A model generated the notes under the pieces. The model saw only the letters and a list, made by a program, of their open reading frames with translations. It had not been told where the DNA came from and ran no database searches. Source: Luminiphilus sp. (GTDB lineage Bacteria > Pseudomonadota > Gammaproteobacteria > Pseudomonadales > Halieaceae). Taken from it: a DNA stretch of 5,454 nucleotides. Where the stretch lies: positions 1-5,454 of the forward strand of contig JAQXEB010000139.1 of assembly GCA_029251065.1 (NCBI GenBank), read 5' to 3'. Below, in pieces: positions 1-5,454 of the stretch. Within the stretch, counting starts at the first letter, position 1. Each line of letters starts with the position of its first letter. A program made the translations under genes and the position numbers.

Positions 1-508
1 GGAGCGAGAGCTTAAGAGCGCGATTGACGCACACGTCAAGCAACAAGTGATGGACGCAATTGTAGACGCACATCCGTCGCTCGAAATCCCGCAAAGTCTC
101 ATTTCGCAGGAAACCGATGCGCTTCGCAGTCAGATGTTTCAACAATTTGGCGGTGGCGTGAGTCCAGATATGGACTTGAAGAGTATTCTCCCTGACGAAA
201 TGTTCGCCGAACGCGCCGAAACGCGCGTCAGGTTAGGACTGCTCGTAAGCGAAATGGTCCGAGATTTAGGTGTCCGAGCGGAGCCCAATAAAGTCAGAGA
301 GCTCATTGAAGACATTGCTTCGACCTATCAGGATCCCGAAGAGGTCATTAACTGGTACTACGAAGACAATAATCAGTTAATGGGCATCGAATCGAGGGTG
401 CTTGAAGACGCGGTGGTTGAAAAGTTGCTCGACCAGGCGTCGGTTGTCGACGAGGTGACTGATTACCAAGACGCGCTGCAACGAACCCGCGCGGCGACGC
501 AGCAATAA
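1..508 (+). CDS. tig: Trigger factor, C-terminal part (5' end outside window)
   Basis: Ribosome-associated chaperone and peptidyl-prolyl isomerase that binds nascent chains at the exit tunnel. The reading frame is open from base 2 with no stop upstream, so the gene enters from the left and only the last 168 codons are seen. The GTG/ATG codons at 47 and 50 are internal, because the residues encoded before them (ERELKSAIDAHVKQQ) are already typical of the family. The family is usually about 430 residues, so this is roughly the final 40 percent: the helical C-terminal chaperone domain. The ribosome-binding and isomerase domains lie outside the window. Recognisable family blocks are FGGG, ETRVRLGLLVSEMV, IEDIASTYQDPEEVI and the closing helix LEDAVVEKLLDQA. 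It ends in TAA, 31 bases before clpP, the usual proteobacterial arrangement. No terminator is visible after it, so read-through into clpP is plausible. Confidence 0.95.
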   Translation, partial: ERELKSAIDAHVKQQVMDAIVDAHPSLEIPQSLISQETDALRSQMFQQFGGGVSPDMDLKSILPDEMFAERAETRVRLGLLVSEMVRDLGVRAEPNKVRELIEDIASTYQDPEEVINWYYEDNNQLMGIESRVLEDAVVEKLLDQASVVDEVTDYQDALQRTRAATQQ

Positions 509-526
509 GGCAAAATTCAAGGTAAC

Positions 527-532
527 AAGGAG
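527..532 (+). promoter_or_regulatory. Ribosome binding site of clpP
   Basis: AAGGAG lies 7 bases before the ATG at 540. It decides the start in favour of that ATG over the in-frame TTG at 537, which would leave only 4 bases of spacing. Confidence 0.8.
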
Positions 533-539
533 ACGATTG

Positions 540-1157
540 ATGGCGCATGGTTTTGAAGTGGGTAATGAGCAAGGCTTAGGGCTTGTACCTATGGTGATTG
601 AGCAGACGTCACGTGGAGAACGCTCATTTGATATCTACTCCCGCCTCCTGAAAGAGCGTGTCATTTTCATTGTGGGCCCCATTGAAGATCAAATGGCCAA
701 TTTGGTGGTGGCACAGTTGCTGTTTCTTGAATCTGAGAACCCCGATAAAGATATTCATCTCTATATCAACAGCCCCGGCGGATCCGTTACCGCAGGACTG
801 TCTATTTACGACACCATGCAATTTATAAAATCTGACGTGAGCACCATGTGCGTTGGTCAGGCCGCGTCCATGGGCGCGTTTTTGCTCAGCGGCGGCACCA
901 AAGGAAAGCGACTCATCCTCCCGAACGCCCGGACGATGATCCACCAGCCCAGCGGCGGTGCGCAGGGTCAGGCGACTGACATTGAGATACAAGCCAAAGA
1001 AATTCTCTTCCTGCGAGAGCGTTTAAATCGCATGTTGTCAGAGCACACAGGGCAGACGATGGAAGTCATTGAGCGTGATACAGAGCGGGATCGTTTTATG
1101 AGTGCCGAGCAAAGCGTTGAATACGGTCTCGTCGATCAGGTTCTTACTGCTCGTTAA
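540..1157 (+). CDS. clpP: ATP-dependent Clp protease proteolytic subunit ClpP
   Basis: Serine peptidase that forms a double heptameric ring in the cytoplasm and degrades proteins unfolded by ClpX (and by ClpA where present). The product is 205 residues, against 207 in E. coli. The catalytic triad is complete: Ser110 in GQAASMG, His135 in MIHQP and Asp184 in TERDRFM, each one residue earlier than in the E. coli precursor. The oxyanion region INSPGGSVTAG is at about 77-86. The first 13 or so residues before the conserved LVPMVIEQT block match the short leader that is removed autocatalytically in related enzymes; cleavage here is inferred. The start was chosen as ATG 540 from the strong AAGGAG upstream. 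clpX follows after 98 bases, consistent with a clpP-clpX transcription unit. No missing residue or frame break is seen. Confidence 0.97.
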   Translation: MAHGFEVGNEQGLGLVPMVIEQTSRGERSFDIYSRLLKERVIFIVGPIEDQMANLVVAQLLFLESENPDKDIHLYINSPGGSVTAGLSIYDTMQFIKSDVSTMCVGQAASMGAFLLSGGTKGKRLILPNARTMIHQPSGGAQGQATDIEIQAKEILFLRERLNRMLSEHTGQTMEVIERDTERDRFMSAEQSVEYGLVDQVLTAR

Positions 1158-1240
1158 AGGCATTTTCGCAAAACGAGATCTGCCGCCTTGCATTAGGCGT
1201 AGAAACCTATCATCGTTACTTAAACGCGCGAAAACGGACT

Positions 1241-1246
1241 AAAAGG
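1241..1246 (+). promoter_or_regulatory. Ribosome binding site of clpX (weak)
   Basis: AAAAGG ends 9 bases before the ATG at 1256. It is a partial Shine-Dalgarno match and weaker than that of clpP, but it is the only purine-rich block at suitable spacing. Confidence 0.5.
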
Positions 1247-1255
1247 CCATAACGG

Positions 1256-2536
1256 ATGACCGGCGACAGCACCAACGAAGACAACGGCAAGCTGCTTTAT
1301 TGCTCGTTTTGTGGCAAAAGCCAGAACGAGGTACGCAAACTAATTGCGGGGCCTTCGGTATTTATTTGCGACGAGTGTGTGGATCTTTGTAACGATATTA
1401 TTCGTGAAGAAATTCAAGAAACCGCGTCTCCAGAGTCCTCAGAAAAACTGCCTGTGCCTCACGAGATCAATAAAATACTCGACGAATACGTTATCGGACA
1501 GGCGCGTGCAAAACGTGTGCTCTCCGTGGCCGTGTACAACCACTACAAGCGTTTACGCACGGGCGAGGGCAAGTCGGCCGACGTGGAGCTTGGCAAGTCT
1601 AATATCCTACTTGTTGGCCCAACAGGGTCAGGAAAAACACTTTTAGCGGAAACGCTCGCACGACTGCTGGACGTCCCATTCACGATTGCCGACGCGACCA
1701 CACTGACTGAAGCCGGTTATGTAGGGGAAGACGTCGAAAACATCATTCAGAAATTACTGCAAAAATGCGACTACGACGTTGAGAAGGCCCAGATGGGCAT
1801 CGTTTATATCGATGAAATCGATAAGATCTCACGAAAGTCGGACAACCCATCGATCACCCGAGATGTGTCGGGCGAAGGTGTGCAGCAAGCATTGCTCAAG
1901 CTCATAGAGGGCACCGTCGCTTCCGTCCCACCTCAGGGCGGACGCAAGCATCCGCAGCAGGAGTTTTTGCAGGTCGACACGAGCAATATTTTGTTTATCT
2001 GTGGCGGTGCTTTTGCGGGACTCGATAAGGTCATTCAAAACCGCTCAGAGAAGGGAGGGATTGGTTTCTCCGCTGAGGTAACCGGACGAGCAGATAAGAA
2101 AGAGTTTGCGGAAAGTCTGAATGACCTGGAACCAGAGGACTTGGTTCAGTACGGGCTTATTCCTGAGTTTGTGGGTCGACTGCCGATGATCGCGACGCTC
2201 GAAGAGTTAGACGTGGTGGCGTTGATGCAGATTCTGACTGAGCCGAAAAACTCACTGACGAAGCAGTATCGTAAAATGTTCGATATGGAAGGCGTCGAAA
2301 TAGATTTCCGTGAGGACGGTTTGCGTGCAGTCGCTGGCAAGGCTATGGAACGAAAGACGGGCGCGAGAGGACTTCGGTCAATTCTTGAAAATGTGTTGCT
2401 CGAGTCGATGTACAACATTCCGTCACAGGCGGGCGTTGCGAAAATCGTAGTTGATGAATCAGTCATCAACGGCGACTCTGAGCCGCTGCTGGTGTACGAG
2501 ACACAAGACGAATCTATGGCAGCCCAAGACGCCTAA
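1256..2536 (+). CDS. clpX: ATP-dependent Clp protease ATP-binding subunit ClpX
   Basis: Hexameric AAA+ unfoldase that recognises tagged or damaged proteins and threads them into ClpP. The product is 426 residues (E. coli 424). In order it shows an N-terminal C4 zinc-binding domain (Cys16, Cys19, Cys38, Cys41), Walker A GPTGSGKT at 121-128, the GYVG pore-1 loop at 154-157, Walker B IVYIDEID at 182-189, the RKH pore-entrance loop at 230-232, the IGF loop at 269-271 that docks on ClpP, the arginine finger Arg308 in FVGRLP, and sensor 2 Arg371 in GARGLRS. All key residues are present, so it should be active and able to pair with the adjacent ClpP. The start at ATG 1256 places the zinc domain as in homologues. 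No convincing promoter is seen in the gap before it, so transcription from upstream of clpP is likely. Confidence 0.98.
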   Translation: MTGDSTNEDNGKLLYCSFCGKSQNEVRKLIAGPSVFICDECVDLCNDIIREEIQETASPESSEKLPVPHEINKILDEYVIGQARAKRVLSVAVYNHYKRLRTGEGKSADVELGKSNILLVGPTGSGKTLLAETLARLLDVPFTIADATTLTEAGYVGEDVENIIQKLLQKCDYDVEKAQMGIVYIDEIDKISRKSDNPSITRDVSGEGVQQALLKLIEGTVASVPPQGGRKHPQQEFLQVDTSNILFICGGAFAGLDKVIQNRSEKGGIGFSAEVTGRADKKEFAESLNDLEPEDLVQYGLIPEFVGRLPMIATLEELDVVALMQILTEPKNSLTKQYRKMFDMEGVEIDFREDGLRAVAGKAMERKTGARGLRSILENVLLESMYNIPSQAGVAKIVVDESVINGDSEPLLVYETQDESMAAQDA

Positions 2537-2563
2537 GTCGGCGGTCGAAACTTCTGTAAAAAA

Positions 2564-2588
2564 GGGCTTGAGATTATTAAACAAGCCC
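2564..2588. repeat. 7-bp inverted repeat in the clpX-lon gap
   Basis: GGGCTTG (2564-2570) and CAAGCCC (2582-2588) form perfect arms around an 11-base A/T-rich loop. An A6 run (2558-2563) abuts the left arm. On the + strand no U-tract follows the right arm. On the - strand the stem is followed directly by T6, the form of an intrinsic terminator. The arms share bases with both elements of the putative heat-shock promoter of lon. It may be a transcript hairpin, an antisense terminator, an operator, or a by-product of the promoter sequence. Confidence 0.6.
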
Positions 2589-2594
2589 CCATCT
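2567..2594 (+). promoter_or_regulatory. Putative sigma-32 (RpoH) heat-shock promoter of lon
   Basis: The -35 element CTTGAGA (2567-2573, preceded by GG) and the -10 element CCCCATCT (2587-2594) are separated by 13 bases. The established RpoH consensus is about CTTGAAA, a 13-15 base spacer, and CCCCATNT. The -10 element is a full match and the -35 element differs at one base. Transcription would begin near 2600-2602, giving a leader of about 20 bases before the ATG at 2620. lon is a classic heat-shock gene with such a promoter in E. coli, which supports the call. The start site itself is inferred. Confidence 0.8.
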
Positions 2595-2609
2595 CTTCAT
2601 TGAACCCAT

Positions 2610-2613
2610 GGAG
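2610..2613 (+). promoter_or_regulatory. Ribosome binding site of lon
   Basis: GGAG lies 6 bases before the ATG at 2620. The two earlier in-frame ATGs (2608, 2614) either overlap this site or have no Shine-Dalgarno sequence upstream, so the third ATG is the likely start. Confidence 0.65.
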
Positions 2614-2619
2614 ATGACT

Positions 2620-5040
2620 ATGAGCGACACTGCGGCAATTCAACTACCCCTGCTTCCTTTGCGAGACGTTGTGGTCTATCCGCACATGGTCTTGCCGTTG
2701 TTCGTTGGAAGAGAGCGCTCCATAGAAGCACTAGAGCACGCTATGTCGGGAAATAAGCAAGTCCTTCTCGTGGCGCAGCGGCACGCTCCAGACGATAATC
2801 CTGACGTCGACGACCTCTATCAAGTGGGAACAATTTCCACAATATTGCAGCTATTAAAGCTCCCCGACGGAACCATTAAAGTGTTGGTAGAGGGTAGCGA
2901 ACGTGCGGCAATTGAAGCTATTGATACGGGTGAAACGTTCTCCATGGCAACCGTGCGTGAGGTGGTCTGCGAGGACCTCGAAAGCACCGATGCAGACGGC
3001 GCGACCAGAGAGATCTTGGATCACTTTGAAAAATACGTCAACGTGAGCAAGAAGGTGCCCAATGAGGTACTCACATCGCTCTCTGGAATTGAAGAGCCGG
3101 GGCGTCTTGCCGATACCATTGCGGCGCACATGTCAGTCGATCTCAGTGAGAAGCAAAAGATTCTAGAAATGTCCACGGTCAGCACTCGACTTGAGCACCT
3201 CATGTCGTTGATGGACTCTGAAATTGACCTGTTTCAGGTGGAAAAGAAGCTTCGCGGTCGGGTCAAAAAACAAATGGAGAAGAGCCAGCGCGAGTACTAC
3301 CTGAACGAGCAGATGAAGGCCATTCAGAAAGAACTGGGCGAAATGGATGACGCGCCTAACGAGGTCGATGACCTTCAGAACCGAATTACCGAAGCAAAGA
3401 TGTCGGAAGAAGCCATTGAGAAGGCGAATTCGGAGCTCAGTAAGCTCAAGATGATGTCACCGATGTCAGCAGAGGCCTCTGTTGTGCGTGGTTACATCGA
3501 GTGGTTGGTGGGTGTCCCTTGGTCGAAAAGAAGTAAAGTTAAGCACGATATAAAACGAGCCAAAACGGTCCTTGATCAGGACCATTATGGACTCGAGGAA
3601 GTGAAGGATCGAATCCTTGAGTACCTGGCGGTACAAAAGCGTGTCAGAAAGCTTAAAGGACCGGTCCTGTGCCTAGTGGGTCCTCCTGGCGTCGGTAAAA
3701 CCTCCTTAGGTGAGTCGATTGCGAAGTCAACGAACCGGAAGTTTGTTCGGATGGCGTTGGGTGGTGTGCGTGACGAGGCCGAAATCCGAGGGCACCGTCG
3801 GACCTACATAGGCTCGATGCCTGGAAAGTTGATTCAAAAGATGGTCAAAGCCGGCGTGCGGAATCCGCTGTTCCTCCTCGATGAGATCGATAAGATGGGG
3901 ATGGATCATCGAGGTGATCCTGCTTCAGCGATGCTCGAGGTCTTAGATCCTGAGCAAAACCACGCCTTTAATGATCACTATCTGGAGGTGGATTACGATC
4001 TGTCAGACGTGATGTTTGTGTGCACCTCAAACACGATGAACATCCCCGGCCCACTTCTTGACCGAATGGAAGTGATTCGCATCCCCGGTTACACGGAAGA
4101 CGAGAAGGTCAGCATTGCGCGCAAATATCTCTTACCGAAACAAATCAAAGTGAATGGCTTGAAGCAAGAAGAGATTTCTGTAGCGGACGAGGCGATTCTT
4201 GACGTTGTACGCTACTACACTCGAGAGGCGGGTGTGCGTGCAATGGAGCGTGAGCTCGCTAAGATTTGCCGCAAGGTGGTCAAGAAACTCGCATTGGAGG
4301 ATTGGGAATCTGGATCCGAAGTGACATCGGCAAATCTCGAAACGTTACTCGGGGTGCGCAAGTTTACGTTTGGCGTTGCAGACGAGGCGAACCAAGTTGG
4401 AGAGGTCACGGGCCTTGCGTGGACATCGGTGGGTGGTGAATTGTTGACGATTGAAGCCGCATCGGTCAGCGGAAAAGGGCGTCACGTTCGCACAGGTAGC
4501 CTCGGTGACGTCATGCAAGAGTCCATACAAGCCGCTATGACTGTGGTTCGCGCTCGCTCGCAAGGTCTGGGAATACCTGCAAAGTATCATGACAGCCACG
4601 ACCTCCACATACATGTACCTGAGGGGGCAACGCCAAAGGACGGTCCGAGCGCGGGGGTGGGCATGTGCACCGCGCTGGTCAGTGTCGCGACCAAAATACC
4701 GGTTCGCGCAAACGTGGCTATGACTGGGGAGATAACCCTTCGCGGTGAAGTCCTCGCAATTGGTGGCCTCAAAGAAAAGCTTCTGGCGGCGCGTCGGGGC
4801 GGCATTACGACGGTGATCATCCCGCATGAAAATGAGCGCGATCTCGCAGAGGTCCCCGACAATATCAAAGACAAACTCGATATAAAGCCGGTCAAATGGA
4901 TTGATGAAGTGCTTGAAATTGCGCTTGAAACCTCCCCTACACCACTGTCAGATGAAGACTATATGGCGGGGCAAAATGACTCAAAAGTGACGTCTTCTGA
5001 CGACGAAAGCGAGGGAAAAGCCAGAGCGGTCTCACATTGA
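2620..5040 (+). CDS. lon: ATP-dependent Lon protease (LonA type)
   Basis: Cytoplasmic hexameric AAA+ protease that degrades misfolded proteins and selected regulators. From ATG 2620 the product is 806 residues (E. coli 784). It has the N-terminal substrate-binding domain beginning LPLLPLRDVVVYPHM (about 1-200), a helical, coiled-coil-prone linker (about 200-300, with REYYLNEQMKAIQKELGE), and an AAA+ module with Walker A GPPGVGKT at 354-361 and Walker B LFLLDEID at 417-424. The C-terminal peptidase has catalytic Ser677 in PKDGPSAG and Lys720 in GGLKEK, a Ser-Lys dyad two residues earlier than in E. coli. The start at 2620 is preferred over ATG 2608 (which would add MEMT) because GGAG precedes it by 6 bases. 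After about residue 772 there is a low-complexity Ser/Asp/Glu-rich tail that accounts for the extra length. It is probably induced by heat from the promoter just upstream, with possible read-through from clpX. Confidence 0.97.
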   Translation: MSDTAAIQLPLLPLRDVVVYPHMVLPLFVGRERSIEALEHAMSGNKQVLLVAQRHAPDDNPDVDDLYQVGTISTILQLLKLPDGTIKVLVEGSERAAIEAIDTGETFSMATVREVVCEDLESTDADGATREILDHFEKYVNVSKKVPNEVLTSLSGIEEPGRLADTIAAHMSVDLSEKQKILEMSTVSTRLEHLMSLMDSEIDLFQVEKKLRGRVKKQMEKSQREYYLNEQMKAIQKELGEMDDAPNEVDDLQNRITEAKMSEEAIEKANSELSKLKMMSPMSAEASVVRGYIEWLVGVPWSKRSKVKHDIKRAKTVLDQDHYGLEEVKDRILEYLAVQKRVRKLKGPVLCLVGPPGVGKTSLGESIAKSTNRKFVRMALGGVRDEAEIRGHRRTYIGSMPGKLIQKMVKAGVRNPLFLLDEIDKMGMDHRGDPASAMLEVLDPEQNHAFNDHYLEVDYDLSDVMFVCTSNTMNIPGPLLDRMEVIRIPGYTEDEKVSIARKYLLPKQIKVNGLKQEEISVADEAILDVVRYYTREAGVRAMERELAKICRKVVKKLALEDWESGSEVTSANLETLLGVRKFTFGVADEANQVGEVTGLAWTSVGGELLTIEAASVSGKGRHVRTGSLGDVMQESIQAAMTVVRARSQGLGIPAKYHDSHDLHIHVPEGATPKDGPSAGVGMCTALVSVATKIPVRANVAMTGEITLRGEVLAIGGLKEKLLAARRGGITTVIIPHENERDLAEVPDNIKDKLDIKPVKWIDEVLEIALETSPTPLSDEDYMAGQNDSKVTSSDDESEGKARAVSH

Positions 5041-5068
5041 CGCGATTAATGTCCGTTTAGGTGAAAAA

Positions 5069-5089
5069 AAACGTAAATTTTTACATTTC
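5069..5089 (+). promoter_or_regulatory. A/T-rich UP-like element upstream of hupB promoter
   Basis: An almost pure A/T stretch containing AAATTTTTA sits just upstream of the putative -35 hexamer, where the RNA polymerase alpha C-terminal domain binds UP elements, and it resembles their AAAWWTWTTTT core. An A8 run also lies just upstream, from 5064. The function is inferred from position and composition. Confidence 0.45.
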
Positions 5090-5093
5090 GTGA

Positions 5094-5122
5094 TTGACCG
5101 CCTATGCACCCAAAGGTAGGCT
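5094..5122 (+). promoter_or_regulatory. Putative sigma-70 promoter of hupB
   Basis: TTGACC (5094-5099) matches TTGACA at 5 of 6 positions. At the ideal 17-base spacing, TAGGCT (5117-5122) keeps the key T1, A2 and T6 of the -10 element. Transcription would begin near 5129, leaving a leader of about 40 bases. It lies between the lon stop and the hupB start, so hupB is probably transcribed independently of lon. Confidence 0.6.
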
Positions 5123-5157
5123 CTACGTGACTTCAAGCAATTTCCTAAAGTAAAAAA

Positions 5158-5163
5158 AGAGGA
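5158..5163 (+). promoter_or_regulatory. Ribosome binding site of hupB
   Basis: AGAGGA lies 6 bases before the GTG at 5170. It supports the GTG start, since there is no in-frame ATG near the conserved HU N-terminus. Confidence 0.75.
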
Positions 5164-5169
5164 CCTATC

Positions 5170-5445
5170 GTGAATAAAAATGAATTAATAGATGCCATCG
5201 CTTCTGAAGCAGACCTTTCAAAAGCCGGCGCAGGTCGTGCGCTTGACGCAGCTGTCGCTGCTGTCACAGCAGAGCTTTCAAAAGGTGGTAGTGTTTCTCT
5301 TGTAGGCTTTGGAACATTTTCTGTAAAGCCACGTGCAGCTCGTGATGGTCGCAATCCGCGCACCGGCGAGACTATTAAGATTGCAGCATCAAATACGCCC
5401 GGCTTCAAAGCAGGCAAAGCATTGAAAGACGCTTGCAACTCTTAA
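5170..5445 (+). CDS. hupB: DNA-binding protein HU (HU-beta type)
   Basis: Small dimeric nucleoid protein that bends and compacts DNA without strong sequence specificity. The product is 91 residues (family about 90) and complete, starting at GTG 5170 with MNKNELIDAIA, the normal HU N-terminus, and ending in TAA. It shows the N-terminal helical dimerisation region (1-40), the core SLVGFGTFSV (43-52) and the DNA-binding arm with the signature GRNPRTGE (60-67), including Pro63, which intercalates between bases in the family. The C-terminus is KALKDACNS, so Cys89 stands near the end of a family that usually lacks cysteine. Its position straight after lon is the usual hupB context. The HU-beta versus HU-alpha assignment rests on this synteny. 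Confidence 0.96.
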   Translation: MNKNELIDAIASEADLSKAGAGRALDAAVAAVTAELSKGGSVSLVGFGTFSVKPRAARDGRNPRTGETIKIAASNTPGFKAGKALKDACNS

Positions 5446-5454
5446 TGTAGTAAA

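Noticed and set aside
537..539. TTG as the start of clpP
   Set aside because: It leaves only 4 bases after AAGGAG, while the adjacent ATG at 540 has ideal spacing and is the normal start codon.
624..992. 122-codon open frame on the minus strand inside clpP
   Set aside because: It is fully antisense to the catalytic core of clpP, with no protein-like features. It is a shadow frame.
1184..1199. Short hairpin CGCCT/AGGCG with a 6-base loop between clpP and clpX
   Set aside because: The stem is only 5 bp and no T-run follows, so it does not qualify as a terminator. Its chance occurrence is likely.
1188..1213. Possible promoter TTGCAT...TATCAT upstream of clpX
   Set aside because: The spacer is only 14 bases, too short for a sigma-70 promoter, and the region does not fit the RpoH -10 box either.
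3567..3583. Palindrome GGTCCT-TGATC-AGGACC within lon
   Set aside because: It encodes conserved Lon residues (TVLDQDH), and about one 6-bp dyad of this form is expected by chance in 5 kb.
4345..4827. 160-codon open frame on the minus strand inside lon
   Set aside because: It lies wholly within the conserved peptidase region of lon, has no recognisable motif and no clear ribosome binding site, and overlaps another minus-strand frame. It is a shadow of lon codons.
5071..5090. A/T-rich weak hairpin after lon considered as a terminator
   Set aside because: The stem is short and nearly all A/T with a bulge. The stretch is better explained as the UP-like region of the hupB promoter. No credible terminator for lon was found.

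Overview
The window is an ordinary, well-conserved proteobacterial protein-quality-control cluster, read entirely on the + strand: tig (3' part only), clpP, clpX, lon and hupB. The gene order and protein features (a Lon that opens IQLPLLPLRDVVVYPHM, a ClpP of about 205 residues with a short N-terminal leader, and an HU-beta type DNA-binding protein after lon) point to a gammaproteobacterium. Genus cannot be read from this window. Moderate base composition would fit a marine lineage, but that is only a guess.

Layout: 1-508 holds the last 168 codons of trigger factor. After a 31-base gap with a strong ribosome binding site comes clpP (540-1157). A 98-base gap with no convincing promoter or terminator precedes clpX (1256-2536). 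The short clpX-lon gap (2537-2619) is the densest non-coding part. It holds a near-consensus sigma-32 heat-shock promoter (CTTGAGA-N13-CCCCATCT) interleaved with a 7-bp inverted repeat whose minus-strand reading looks like an intrinsic terminator. lon (2620-5040) follows. The lon-hupB gap (5041-5169) carries an A/T-rich UP-like stretch and a sigma-70 type promoter (TTGACC-N17-TAGGCT), then hupB (5170-5445, GTG start). No gene-free stretch exceeds 130 bases.

Function: trigger factor folds nascent chains at the ribosome. ClpX unfolds substrates and feeds them to the ClpP serine peptidase. Lon is an independent ATP-dependent protease. HU compacts and bends DNA. All active-site residues expected in ClpP, ClpX and Lon are present, so all three look functional. 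I found no mobile element, CRISPR array, RNA gene, frameshift or unknown coding region, and no evidence for a previously undescribed system. What merits a second look lies in the regulatory DNA of the two gaps around lon.
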